64,000 bases of DNA from Antrihabitans cavernicola (lineage in GTDB: Bacteria; Actinomycetota; Actinomycetes; Mycobacteriales; Mycobacteriaceae). Positions 35,805 to 44,348 of this stretch are shown in pieces (position 1 is the first letter of the stretch; the number at the start of each line of letters is the position of its first letter). The position numbers and the translations under genes are program-made. The notes under the pieces are model-generated. The model was not told the origin of the DNA. It was given only the letters and a program-made list of their open reading frames with translations, and did not search any database. The DNA is taken from NCBI RefSeq assembly GCF_008297975.1, contig NZ_VLNY01000012.1, forward strand, positions 62,001-126,000. The letters are read 5' to 3'.

Positions 35805-35991
35805 TCTATGCGAGATTCACAATCGGGCGGCGGGTGACGGTCGTCGGAATGCGGCACCCATGTGGCTTCTACCGCAAATCCTTTCTATGGCGCTCCGGAT
35901 ACCGATAGGGTCAGCGAAGCTGCCGAGACGCCCCGTCGAGCTGATGTGTCGGTGTTTCGGCTATGACCATGAGCACCTTTGGAGGAAATAG

Positions 35992-36444
35992 ATGACCGCC
36001 TACCAGACGATCGTCGTCGGTACCGATGGTTCGGATTCGTCGTACAAAGCCGTCGAGAAGGCAGCCGCGTTGGCGGGTGCGGCGGGCGCCAAGCTCGTGA
36101 TCGCGTGCGCGTACTACCCGACCGACGACCGCGACGTTTCCGCCGCAAGCGACATTCTCAAGGACGACGCGTACCAGGTGCACGGCTCCGCGCCCACCAA
36201 CGAGATCTTGCGAACCGCGCGAGAGAAGGCCCATGCGGCCGGAGCGCAAGATGTCGTCGAGCGGCCGGTTGTCGGCGCACCCGTCGAATCGTTGCTTGCG
36301 TTGGTGGAAGAAGTCAGTGGCGACCTGCTCGTCATCGGTAACCGTGGGCTGAACAGCCTCACCGGCCGCCTACTGGGATCGGTGCCGTCCGACGCCGCAC
36401 GCAAGTCCACGTCCGACGTGCTGATCGTCCACACCGTTCGCTAG
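35992..36444 (+). CDS. Universal stress protein UspA family
   Basis: The 150-residue single-domain Usp begins TIVVGTDGSDSSYKAVEKA and has the C-terminal ATP-binding signature GNRGLNSLTGRLLGSVPSD, the G-2x-G-9x-G-S/T pattern, so it is probably of the ATP-binding type. Cytoplasmic; its target is unknown. ATG 35992 is preceded by GGAGGAA. The 187-base gap upstream shows no DosR-type palindrome. The stop codon abuts the stop of the converging lipoprotein gene with no base between. Confidence 0.93.
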   Translation: MTAYQTIVVGTDGSDSSYKAVEKAAALAGAAGAKLVIACAYYPTDDRDVSAASDILKDDAYQVHGSAPTNEILRTAREKAHAAGAQDVVERPVVGAPVESLLALVEEVSGDLLVIGNRGLNSLTGRLLGSVPSDAARKSTSDVLIVHTVR

Positions 36445-36831
36445 TCAGCTCGACGTGCAGTAACCCGCCTTGGCGGTGTCGAGGTAGAGGTGGGCCACTC
36501 GATCTCCGGTCAGCGACCCATGCGATTGCGTCGCGGTGTAATCCGCGAGCGGACGCAGGTTGTCGAGTATCGCGGGTTCGGGTGTGCCTGCCGTCAACTG
36601 GCGACAGATCCCCTCTGCCAACAGCAGGGTGGTCGAATCGGATTGGCTGCGAGGAATTCCCGCGGCGAACAACGCGTCCCGGTATTGCTGGGCGCGGGTG
36701 TCCAGCGGTGGCTGCGGCGCACTGCCGGTGACCACCGGGGTAGACGAAACCTCCGATGCGGCAGGTGATTCCGTCGACCCGCAACCCGCGACGACGACAC
36801 AGGCCGCAGCGAGCAGGGCAACTCTTCTCAC
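36445..36831 (-). CDS. DUF732 lipoprotein coupled to helD
   Basis: The 128-residue product has a short type II signal peptide VRRVALLAAACVVVAGC, so it should be lipid-anchored outside the membrane. The mature part, with RAQQYRDALFAAGIP, GICRQLTAGTPEP and the C-terminal AHLYLDTAKAGYCTSS, matches DUF732, a small mycobacterial family with conserved Cys residues. Its GTG overlaps the TGA of the HelD gene (GTGA), so translation is probably coupled. A function is not known, and the pairing of a secreted lipoprotein with a cytoplasmic RNA polymerase factor is unexpected. Confidence 0.8.
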   Translation of the reverse strand: MRRVALLAAACVVVAGCGSTESPAASEVSSTPVVTGSAPQPPLDTRAQQYRDALFAAGIPRSQSDSTTLLLAEGICRQLTAGTPEPAILDNLRPLADYTATQSHGSLTGDRVAHLYLDTAKAGYCTSS

Positions 36832-39164
36832 CGGGTGCCCGCCGCCGTTCGATCGTCGACCCACTGGTTCGACGCAACGTCGTCCAGCGCAGTCAGCACG
36901 TCGGGCAACGGGCCGGAGTGCACTACGGCGAGGCGTTGCGTGGCGCGGGTCAACGCAACGTAGAGATCGTTCATCCCACGCGGCGATTCGTCGAGAATGC
37001 GTTGCGGCTCCGCGATTATCACGTGGTCGAATTCCAGGCCCTTCGCCTCGCGCACCGTCAACACGCTGACCGAGTCGCCGGCGATGTCGGCGAGACTCGC
37101 GGCCGTTGCGTGGTCGGCGATCACGGCGGTCAGACCAGGGCCACGCTGCGCGGCGACCATCTCGCGAACGGTATCCGATACCGCGCTCTCGGCAACGCGT
37201 AGCGACCACGGGCGAACGCCGGAGTCGCGCACCGACCGGGGCAGCGAACTGCCGGGATCGATGGCGGCGAGCACATCGTGTGCGGCAACCATGATCTCGG
37301 ACGGTGTTCGATAGTTGACGCTCAGTTCGGCGAGCTTCCAGCGTTGTGCGACATACGGTTCCAGCATGCGCTGCCAGGACACCGCACCTGCCGGGTCGCT
37401 GGTCTGTGCGACATCACCGACCACCGTCACCCACCGATTGGGGATGCGGCGCATCACCATTCGCCACGCCATCTCGGACAGTTCCTGCGCCTCGTCGATG
37501 ATCACGTGCCCGTAGGTCCACGTTCGATCGCCTGCAGCTCGCTCGGCCGTGGTCAACCGAGTGCCCACGTTCTGGCGTTCGGCGAGCTGGCTGGCGTCGA
37601 TCAGGTCGTAGGCCATGAGGATTTCCGGAGAGTGCTCGTCGTCGAGATCTTGTGGCGCCGAACCGGTGAGGATGTCCAGCGCACCCTGTGCATCTTCGAT
37701 CTGCGAACGCCAGCGTCGCCGGGCCCGCTCCCGTTCCTCGGCATCGTCGACGCCGAGCAGTTCGGCAAGTTCGTCGAGCAGGGGAGCGTCGGCCGCAGTG
37801 AAGCCTGCGCCTGGGGTGCGTAGCAGAGCGTCGAGATCGGTCTCGTCGAGATCCGTTGCTGCACTTGCCAATCGGTCCGTCGACGCGAACAGATCGAACA
37901 GCACCTCCTGCGGTGACAGCTCCGGCCACAGTCGCCCGATCTCGCGCATCACGTCGGGATCCGAGCGCATCTCGTCTCGAATATCGGCAATGTCGTCGCG
38001 GCTCAACAGATTTGCGCCGCCCACCACGTTCGCACCGAGCACGGCGGCCAACTGATCGGCGAGCGCATCGATCACCCCGGATACGAAGATCGGCCGCGCC
38101 AGGTTGTGCGGCCGTCGCGACGACCGAGCCCGACCCCGCGCCCGGGTCACCACCTTGCGATCCAACGTGAGGGTGTTCGACTCGAAGCGCAGCGAAATGG
38201 CTTCGCGCGGCAGTTCTTGCCGGTCGCGGACGGCGTTCTTCAGCACGCCGATCATGTCGAGCGAGCCTTTGAGCTCGGCTGCGCGCAGCGGATCCTCGCC
38301 GGTCGCCTGCACCCCTGGGTACAGGTCGCCGATCGTGGACAGCAGCACTCCGGTCTCGCCCAACGACGGGAGTACCTGACCGATGTAGTCCAAGAAGGTC
38401 GCATTAGGGCCGATGATCAGGACGCCGCTCTTCGCGAGCTGCTGGCGATAGGTGTAGAGCAGATAGGCGGCACGGTGCAGCGCGACGGCCGTCTTGCCCG
38501 TGCCGGGACCGCCCTGGACCACCAGCACGCTCTTGTGTTCGGACCGGATGATCGCGTCTTGCTCGCTCTGGATGGTCTCGACGATGTCGTTCATGTGACC
38601 GGTGCGGGCCGCATTCAGCGCTGCGAGCAGAGCGCTTTCGGTACCGACACCGCCCGCGTCCTCGGCGATACCGGCCTGCTGTGCAGCATCCAGACTCAGA
38701 TACTCGTCGTTGACGGCGGTCACTCGGCGGCTGCGGGTACGGATGTGGCGTCGCCGGGTCACGCCGTCGGGCGCTGCGGGCGTAGCGAGATAGAACGGTC
38801 GAGCAAGCGGCGCACGCCAATCGAGTAGCAACGTCTGGTAGTCGTTGGGCTCGTCGAGAATGCCGATGCGACCGACATAACGTTCCTCGTCGTCGGCCAG
38901 ATCGATGCGGCCGAAACACAGGCCGTTCTCGGCGGCGTCGTACTTCGCGAGATCCTCGGTGTACATCTGGCTGAACGATTCGCGTTCGCTGCGAGCTTGC
39001 GGGGTGCCCCCGGATTCCAACAGCACCTTGCTCAAACGAGTCTTCGCGTAGCTGCGCATGCCGTCGAGCTGCTGGTACAGCACGGAAACATATGCCTGTT
39101 CACGATCGAACTCGGCCGGTCGAGTGGAGTCGCTGGTGTCGCGATCCTGGCCGTCCTCAGGCAA
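36828..39164 (-). CDS. helD: HelD-type UvrD/Rep-like helicase, RNA polymerase-associated
   Basis: HelD proteins bind RNA polymerase, push nucleic acid out and help recycle it; some actinobacterial forms (HelR) give rifamycin tolerance. The 778-residue protein has the HelD N-terminal coiled coil (about 1-90, YVSVLYQQLDGMRSYAKTRL), the segment FGRIDLADDEERYVGRIGI and the superfamily-1 core with Walker A GGPGTGKTAV (218-225), motif II IIDEAQELS and motif VI-like YVALTRATQRLAVV. The start is TTG 39164, supported by GAGGAG 5 bases upstream. Which HelD class it belongs to needs structural comparison. The DUF732 lipoprotein gene follows with a 4-base overlap. Confidence 0.88.
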   Translation of the reverse strand: MPEDGQDRDTSDSTRPAEFDREQAYVSVLYQQLDGMRSYAKTRLSKVLLESGGTPQARSERESFSQMYTEDLAKYDAAENGLCFGRIDLADDEERYVGRIGILDEPNDYQTLLLDWRAPLARPFYLATPAAPDGVTRRRHIRTRSRRVTAVNDEYLSLDAAQQAGIAEDAGGVGTESALLAALNAARTGHMNDIVETIQSEQDAIIRSEHKSVLVVQGGPGTGKTAVALHRAAYLLYTYRQQLAKSGVLIIGPNATFLDYIGQVLPSLGETGVLLSTIGDLYPGVQATGEDPLRAAELKGSLDMIGVLKNAVRDRQELPREAISLRFESNTLTLDRKVVTRARGRARSSRRPHNLARPIFVSGVIDALADQLAAVLGANVVGGANLLSRDDIADIRDEMRSDPDVMREIGRLWPELSPQEVLFDLFASTDRLASAATDLDETDLDALLRTPGAGFTAADAPLLDELAELLGVDDAEERERARRRWRSQIEDAQGALDILTGSAPQDLDDEHSPEILMAYDLIDASQLAERQNVGTRLTTAERAAGDRTWTYGHVIIDEAQELSEMAWRMVMRRIPNRWVTVVGDVAQTSDPAGAVSWQRMLEPYVAQRWKLAELSVNYRTPSEIMVAAHDVLAAIDPGSSLPRSVRDSGVRPWSLRVAESAVSDTVREMVAAQRGPGLTAVIADHATAASLADIAGDSVSVLTVREAKGLEFDHVIIAEPQRILDESPRGMNDLYVALTRATQRLAVVHSGPLPDVLTALDDVASNQWVDDRTAAGTR

Positions 39165-39242
39165 CAGATCTCCTCGTGTGTCGGGCGCGAAAATGCCTAG
39201 AGGAGTCTAATGCGATATCGAAATTCCCGCCGAACCAGCAGC

Positions 39243-40022
39243 TCAGCTCGTCCGATACCGCGTTGCGAGTTGCGGGCTCTGGGCACCGAATGCAGCTAGG
39301 TCGGCATCGAAGACGGTCTGCAGCAACCCGGCGTCCTCGACGCCGGGTGCACACACCACCTCGCCCAGCTCGAGGCCGCGCAGCGAGCCGGTGACGACGT
39401 CGGCCGCGGTCATTCGTGGAACGGCGGACAGGTCCATGCCCTGCACGGTGTGGAACTCGGTGGCGACCACTCCAGGACAGACCACCTGGACCTGGACGCC
39501 GGTGCCCTCCAGTTCGGCACTCAGCGTCTGCGACAGTGCCACGATATGCGCCAATGTCCCGGCGTAGACCGCGCGACGAGGCATCTGCGACGACGGTGCG
39601 GGCCCGGAGAACGCGATCATTCCCGCGATATTGACGATCGTTCCCGTGCCGCGGGACAACATCCCCGGTACCGCAGCCCGCGACAGCATGGTCGGTGCCA
39701 CCACCTTCACGTGAACCAATTCGCGCGCTTGCGCCGCCGAGAGATCGGCGATCGGCATGTAGTGCGCGACGCCCGCGTTGTTCACAAGCATCGTCAGTGG
39801 TTGGGTCGCGCAGACCTCTGCGAGCGAGTCGACGCCCTCGTCTGTGGAGAGGTCGGCGGCCACGACCTGGACATGCACGTCGGGTAGTGATGCGGCAAGC
39901 TCGTCGAGCCGATCCTTGCGACGGCCGACGACTATCAGGTCGTAGCCGTCCGAGGCCAGTCGCTCGGCGAATGCTTTGCCGATGCCGGAGGAAGCACCCG
40001 TGACAAGTGCGAGGTTTGTCAT
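39243..40022 (-). CDS. Short-chain dehydrogenase/reductase family, catalytic Lys missing
   Basis: The 259-residue product has the SDR cofactor motif TGASSGIG, the Arg/Arg-Lys after the second strand (VGRRKDRL), suggesting NADP, the DLS segment and NNAG. At the active site the usual YxxxK reads YAGTL: Tyr is present, Lys is Leu. The Ser that normally precedes the Tyr by 12-14 residues is also not clear (GMIAFSGPAPSSQMP). Oxidoreductase activity is therefore doubtful. ATG 40022 begins right at the first beta strand. A 79-base gap separates it from the DoxX-like gene upstream on the same strand. Confidence 0.85.
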   Translation of the reverse strand: MTNLALVTGASSGIGKAFAERLASDGYDLIVVGRRKDRLDELAASLPDVHVQVVAADLSTDEGVDSLAEVCATQPLTMLVNNAGVAHYMPIADLSAAQARELVHVKVVAPTMLSRAAVPGMLSRGTGTIVNIAGMIAFSGPAPSSQMPRRAVYAGTLAHIVALSQTLSAELEGTGVQVQVVCPGVVATEFHTVQGMDLSAVPRMTAADVVTGSLRGLELGEVVCAPGVEDAGLLQTVFDADLAAFGAQSPQLATRYRTS

Positions 40023-40101
40023 GCGCACCACACTACGAGCGAATGCCAGGCGAGAGATCGCGTTTCGCCGGGCCTGCACCTGTCGGGCGACTCGTCGATC
40101 T

Positions 40102-40953
40102 CTACCTGCGGCGCTCCCGGGCGGCCTCCGCGACAGCGGCAGCGCGCTCGCGAGCAGCCTCGGCGACAAGGCCGCTGCGATTCTTGAACGCGTCGGCGAC
40201 GTCGGGGCCGCGGTCGCGGGCGACGTCGGCCAAGTGACTGCCGCGATCCTTCACGGCGTCAGCCAGGTCGGGTCCACGGTCGCGGGCAAGGTCCGCAAGC
40301 TGACTGCCGCGCTCGCGAACGGCGTCGGCGACATCGGGAGCGCGATCACGTGCGGTCTCTGCCAGCTCGGCACCACGCTGTTGAGCGACTGCCGCGAGGT
40401 CCCTGCCCTTCTCGGCCGCCGCATGCCAGCCCTCGCTGAGATGATCGGCGGTCGCGCTGTTGGACGAACCGATCGGCAGCACTCCGACCACTGCGCTCGA
40501 TGCGCGGCTTGCGGCTCGTCGTCCGCGCCAGCCGAGCGACGGCTTGCCTTCGGTATCGACCGCGGCGATCATCAGCCCACCGAGCAAGCTCACGCCGGTG
40601 AGGAATTCCTTGCGTTCTGCCTTCTTCTTGTCCGGATCGGTCTCGTTCCAGAATTGGTGTGAGCCCAGCTTCGACGGCACCAGGGTGCCCGCGAGCGCCA
40701 GTGACGCGACGCGGGGGAACTTGCCGAAGGCAAGCAGAGCACCGCCGCCGATCTGGACGGCAGCATTGATGCGAATCAGGGTTGCGGCATCCGAGGGCAA
40801 TTGTTGCGAAACGCCGTCCGGCAGGACTTCACGACCCTTGTCGAGAACCGGTCCAGCGGCAGCAGCGGACTCGGAAGTGTTGCGAAACACATCGACCCCT
40901 TCGGCGACGAACGCGGTTGCCAAGAGTGGGCGAGCAATTCGGCGAATCAGCAT
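40102..40953 (-). CDS. DoxX-like membrane protein with C-terminal 11-residue repeats
   Basis: Residues 1-130 resemble the DoxX family: IRRIARPLLATAFVAEGVDVF, then two or three hydrophobic helices (INAAVQIGGGALLAF, RVASLALAGTLVPSKL, LLGGLMIAAVD). From about residue 185 the chain becomes a charged helix made of about eight 11-residue units such as DRGPDLADAVK, DRGSHLADVAR and DRGPDVADAFK. The period, Ala and charge pattern recall LEA proteins and apolipoprotein-like amphipathic helices. I infer a membrane-anchored protein whose tail lies along lipid or forms a coiled coil; this is not proven. A 16-base palindrome sits 17 bases before the ATG. Confidence 0.8.
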   Translation of the reverse strand: MLIRRIARPLLATAFVAEGVDVFRNTSESAAAAGPVLDKGREVLPDGVSQQLPSDAATLIRINAAVQIGGGALLAFGKFPRVASLALAGTLVPSKLGSHQFWNETDPDKKKAERKEFLTGVSLLGGLMIAAVDTEGKPSLGWRGRRAASRASSAVVGVLPIGSSNSATADHLSEGWHAAAEKGRDLAAVAQQRGAELAETARDRAPDVADAVRERGSQLADLARDRGPDLADAVKDRGSHLADVARDRGPDVADAFKNRSGLVAEAARERAAAVAEAARERRR

Positions 40954-40969
40954 TGGCAGTCCTCCATTT

Positions 40970-40985
40970 TGTCGGTTTACCGACA
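40970..40985. promoter_or_regulatory. Palindromic operator candidate
   Basis: TGTCGGT-TT-ACCGACA is a perfect 7+7 palindrome with a 2-base centre, upstream of the DoxX-like gene and just after the stop of the ABM gene. Its symmetry suggests a dimeric repressor site. No regulator gene is next to it. Confidence 0.45.
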
Positions 40986-40989
40986 GGGG

Positions 40990-41316
40990 TTACCCAGACT
41001 TTCGATCGCGAAACGGGTCGTCGACGGTGTGGACCGAGGCGAAGTGCTCCACCTGCGGAAACGGATCGTAGAAGTGGTGGAGGAGCTGCTTCCAGCGCAG
41101 ATATTCGGGCGAGCCTCGGAAACCTTCGGTGTGATCTTCGAGTCGATCCCATTCGACCAGCAACAAGTAGGTGCTGGGCGTCTCGATACTTCGGGAAAGG
41201 TGCAAACATCGAAATCCGGGCATCGACGCGATGATCGCGTGGGCTTGCCCGAATGCTGCCTCGAAATCGGCCTCCAGGCCAGGTCGTACGGGCAATAGAG
41301 CGTGTTCGAGAATCAC
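40990..41316 (-). CDS. Antibiotic biosynthesis monooxygenase (ABM) domain protein
   Basis: The 108-residue product has a ferredoxin-like ABM fold: MILEHALLPVRPGLEADFEAAF, the central YLLLVEWDRLEDHTEGFRGSPEY and a C-terminal strand near FPQVEHFASV. Members act as small oxygenases or haem-degrading enzymes, but many have unknown roles. GTG 41316 is preceded by GGAGAG. It is divergent from the L,D-transpeptidase gene and lies upstream of the DoxX-like gene on the same strand with a palindrome between. Confidence 0.82.
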   Translation of the reverse strand: MILEHALLPVRPGLEADFEAAFGQAHAIIASMPGFRCLHLSRSIETPSTYLLLVEWDRLEDHTEGFRGSPEYLRWKQLLHHFYDPFPQVEHFASVHTVDDPFRDRKSG

Positions 41317-41437
41317 GGACTCTCCGTTGCGTGAGGGGGTTCGGGTCCGCGGGCAGACTAGTCTGGATCGGTAACCGCCAGAAGCGATCCGGGGTGTCGC
41401 GGCGGCGAAATTGTCGAAAAGGACGAAAGAGGCAGTC

Positions 41438-42631
41438 GTGATTCAGCGCCAACGATTGATCGGTGCCGCAATTTTGGCGGCTACCGCGTCGCTCGTGGTG
41501 GGTTGCACCATCGGCAGCGGCGATTCGGGATCGAGTACGCACACCACGGTGGCACTGCCGCCGGCAACCATCACCGTTCCCGCAGCCGATCAAGGCCCGA
41601 TCAACCCCACCGCCCCCGTTGTGGTCAACGTTGCAGGCGGCACCCTGACGAAGGTCACGGTGACCAACCCCGCCGAGGACAACAAGGCGGTCAACGGCGA
41701 CTTCGCACCCGATCATCTGAGTTGGACCGCAAAGGACGTCCTCGGCTACGCGGCGTCGTACACGGTGGTGGCGGACGCGGTGAACGCGGAGAAGAAGCCG
41801 GTCGAGAAGTCGTTCACCGTCACGACGATTGCGCCTGCGCAGACGGCGTACGCCAACGTGGTCCCCGCGCCCGACGTGGTCGCCGAGACCGGAATCGGGG
41901 TCGGTCAGCCGATGGTGTTTCAATTCACCCAGCCGGTGGTCAACAAGGCCGAGGTGGAGAAGCACCTGAAGGTGACGACCACCCCGCCGCAGCCCGGAGC
42001 CTGGTACTGGACCGACGACTCCAACGCGCACTATCGCGCCGAGAACTACTGGCAGCCCGGGACCAAAATTCATATCGAGGCAGATGTGTACGGCCTCGAT
42101 CTGGGCAACGGCGTGTTCGCCGCCGAGGACAACTCCGCCGATTACACCGTGCACGACTCCTGGGTGGCACGAGCAGACGGCAATTCCGAGGTGCTCACGG
42201 TGTTCCACAACGGTCAACAGGTGAATTCGATGCCTATGAGTTTGGGTTCCCCTGGGCATCCGTCGCACGAGGGCACACACGTCATCTCCGACAAACAGCC
42301 GAGCATCATCATGGACTCGTGCACCTACGGCGTGTGCAAGGGCGATCCCGACTATTACAACGAAAAGGTCGACCTCGACCTGCGCATTTCGAACGACGGT
42401 GAATTCGTCCACTCGGCGCCGTGGTCGGTGGGGGACCAGGGCAACAGCAACGTCTCACACGGCTGTGTGAACCTTGCCCCGGCGAATGCGCAGTGGATGT
42501 TCGACAACTTCAACATCGGCGATGTCGTCGAGATATCCAACTCCGGTGGCGGCGCGCTGCCGGTGTGGGACACCTATGGCGACTGGTCGGTGCCGTGGCC
42601 GGAATGGCAAGCGGGTAACGCGAACGCCTAG
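41438..42631 (+). CDS. L,D-transpeptidase lipoprotein (LdtMt2-type)
   Basis: L,D-transpeptidases form 3-3 cross-links in peptidoglycan outside the membrane. The 397-residue product has a lipobox SLVVGC, two Ig-like domains (about 55-240), a YkuD catalytic domain with the signature SNVSHGCVNL (Cys343) and the C-terminal WPEW segment, the order seen in LdtMt2 of Mycobacterium. It should be a target of carbapenems in this organism. GTG 41438 is chosen because AAGAGG lies upstream and the signal peptide then starts with VIQRQR; TTG 41411 is an unlikely alternative. Confidence 0.94.
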   Translation: MIQRQRLIGAAILAATASLVVGCTIGSGDSGSSTHTTVALPPATITVPAADQGPINPTAPVVVNVAGGTLTKVTVTNPAEDNKAVNGDFAPDHLSWTAKDVLGYAASYTVVADAVNAEKKPVEKSFTVTTIAPAQTAYANVVPAPDVVAETGIGVGQPMVFQFTQPVVNKAEVEKHLKVTTTPPQPGAWYWTDDSNAHYRAENYWQPGTKIHIEADVYGLDLGNGVFAAEDNSADYTVHDSWVARADGNSEVLTVFHNGQQVNSMPMSLGSPGHPSHEGTHVISDKQPSIIMDSCTYGVCKGDPDYYNEKVDLDLRISNDGEFVHSAPWSVGDQGNSNVSHGCVNLAPANAQWMFDNFNIGDVVEISNSGGGALPVWDTYGDWSVPWPEWQAGNANA

Positions 42632-42710
42632 CTGGTTCACACACAGCGCTCGCGAAATGGAGTAGCCGACTACTCACGGCGTCGAGGCGCGGTCGGCAGA
42701 TGCTGCTTGG

Positions 42711-43578
42711 ATGGTGGCACCTGATGTCGCTGCTTTCGTCGTACCCGAACCCCTGCGCGAGACCGTAGAGGAATTCAAGACGGCCCTGCTTGCCGCTGAC
42801 CGCTCGATCATCGCGGGCAGGGTCGTGCACGATCAGGTTCAAGACAAGATAAGCGCGGCGTCGTACTTCGTCACCGCGCATCTTCGCGAGCAACTCGAGC
42901 TCGATCGCGACCACGAGTCGGCCGTGGGCGCCTACTTTCGCGAGACGTTCCCGTTCTTCGCGATGAGCAACTTGATCGACAGGTCGTTCGTCAAGCCACG
43001 TGGGTATGCGGGCGACTACCTGACGATCGAGAAGGTCTACGACGACGTCGCGACCGGCAGCGGTCGGCTCGGCCGGTTCGTCGACCGTTGGTTTCTCGAC
43101 ATTCCCGCCGCGCGGGCAGTCAAGAATCGCCGAACACTTCTCGGTGCGGTGATACTCGATACCGTCCGATCGGCAGGTGGACGATGCCTCGTCACCAGTC
43201 TTGCCAGCGGCCCGGCCCGAGAGTTTGTCGACGTACTGGTGTCGAACACGTCCGTCGACCTCCACGCAACGTGTGTCGACATCGATGATCAGGCACTCGC
43301 GCACGCGTCGTCGATCGCAAAAGGGCCGGCGTCGACGATCGGTTCACATTCGTTCGCGCCGACGTCGTGAAGCTCGCGCTCGGACGAGGGTCATCGAGCT
43401 GCCGCGGCAACACCTGATCTACTCGGTCGGGTTGATCGACTACCTCGACGACAATCTGGTCGTGGTGTTGCTCGACTGGATCCACGACCACTTGGCCGAC
43501 GGTGGCACAGCCATGGTCGGGAACTTCGATGTGGGTAATCCAGACAGGGCATTCATGGACCACATCCTCGGTCGGTGA
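42711..43578 (+). pseudogene. SAM-dependent methyltransferase gene with two frameshifts
   Basis: The first part (42711-43370) reads as a methyltransferase relative of bacterial class I enzymes (SFVKPRGYAGDYLTIEKVY, then LVTSLASGPAREFVD and ATCVDIDDQAL as SAM motifs). Near 43320 the sense moves to another frame (AGVDDRFTFVRADVVKLALG), and near 43390 to the third (ELPRQHLIYSVGLIDYLDD, ending MVGNFDVGNPDRAFMDHILGR). Both shifts go the same way, each fitting a one-base deletion. The C-terminus also seems cut. The gene is most likely dead; a double sequencing error is less likely. Upstream of ATG 42711 no strong ribosome site is seen. Confidence 0.7.
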
Positions 43579-43585
43579 AATTGCG

Positions 43586-43651
43586 AGAGCAGTGCTCTTG
43601 AAATTACCGACGGTCTTGTGAATACTGCTCTATAGAGAGAGCGCCGCTCTC
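43586..43651 (+). promoter_or_regulatory. Promoter flanked by two GAGAGC-type palindromes
   Basis: AGAGCA-G-TGCTCT (43586-43598) and GAGAGCG-C-CGCTCTC (43637-43651) share the half-site GAGAGC. Between them TTGAAA (43598-43603) and ATACTG or TACTGC (about 43622-43628) could be the -35 and -10 boxes. The arrangement suggests a repressor of the TetR or MarR kind acting on the membrane-protein gene at 43670; no such regulator is adjacent. Confidence 0.45.
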
Positions 43652-43669
43652 GAATGAAGGAGCAGTCAC

Positions 43670-44251
43670 ATGAGAACGTCAACCTTGTTCGGTTTCGCCG
43701 GCGTCATGTTCGCCGTGTATCCGATTCTGCGGCCGTATTCGAGTGAGACCGGAATGGCGGGTGCCGAGGCGTTCGGCTCGCCGCTGTGGGTCGCCGCGCA
43801 TACCTGCGCGATGCTCGGTTTCATCGCCCTCGGCCTCGGCATGCTCTACGCCAGGGGCGCCGGGCTGCCGAACACAGCGGTTATCAGCACCTGGATAGGT
43901 ATCGGATTGGTGCTGCCGTATTACGGCGCGGAGGCGTTCGCGCTCAACGCAATCGGTCGATCGGCGGTCGACGCATCCAATCCGGCGCTGCTCGACCTGG
44001 CCAGCTCGATCCGCTACTCGGCAGTGCAGATGACGATGTTCGGGGTTGGGCTGGTGCTGATCGCGATCGGCACTGTCGCATTCGCTCGACAGCACCGCTA
44101 CGCAAGAGTCCTCGCCGTCGGATTCGTACTGTTCCTCCCGCAGTTCTTTGCCCCGCCGGAGCTGCGCATCGCGCACGGGATCTTGATCCTCGTCGGTTCG
44201 TTGCTCGTCGCCCGCGCGGTGCGTGTTCGTCGCATGGCTGTCGCGGTATAG
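43670..44251 (+). CDS. Integral membrane protein, uncharacterised
   Basis: I do not recognise a characterised family. The 193-residue product has about six hydrophobic helices: FGFAGVMFAVYPIL, WVAAHTCAMLGFIALGLGML, STWIGIGLVLPYYGAEAF, MFGVGLVLIAIGTVAF, VLAVGFVLFLPQF and HGILILVGSLLVARAV. A conserved-looking polar site PYYGAEAF lies in helix three. ATG 43670 is preceded by AAGGAG at suitable spacing. The promoter region upstream carries paired palindromes, so expression is probably repressor-controlled. It is monocistronic and converges on the MBL gene. Confidence 0.75.
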   Translation: MRTSTLFGFAGVMFAVYPILRPYSSETGMAGAEAFGSPLWVAAHTCAMLGFIALGLGMLYARGAGLPNTAVISTWIGIGLVLPYYGAEAFALNAIGRSAVDASNPALLDLASSIRYSAVQMTMFGVGLVLIAIGTVAFARQHRYARVLAVGFVLFLPQFFAPPELRIAHGILILVGSLLVARAVRVRRMAVAV

Positions 44252-44348
44252 GCGACGTCTGCTGATGATCCGTCGAGTCCGATTCCGTCGGAGTCAACGT
44301 CACCTTCGTGTCGTCTGCCGGACCGAAGGTGACCTTCACTCCGGTCCG

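Noticed and set aside
39976-40662. A plus-strand frame with Gly/Ala/Val repeats opposite the DoxX-like gene
   Set aside because: The repeats are the antisense image of the 11-residue repeats; the minus-strand reading has a membrane domain and a proper start.
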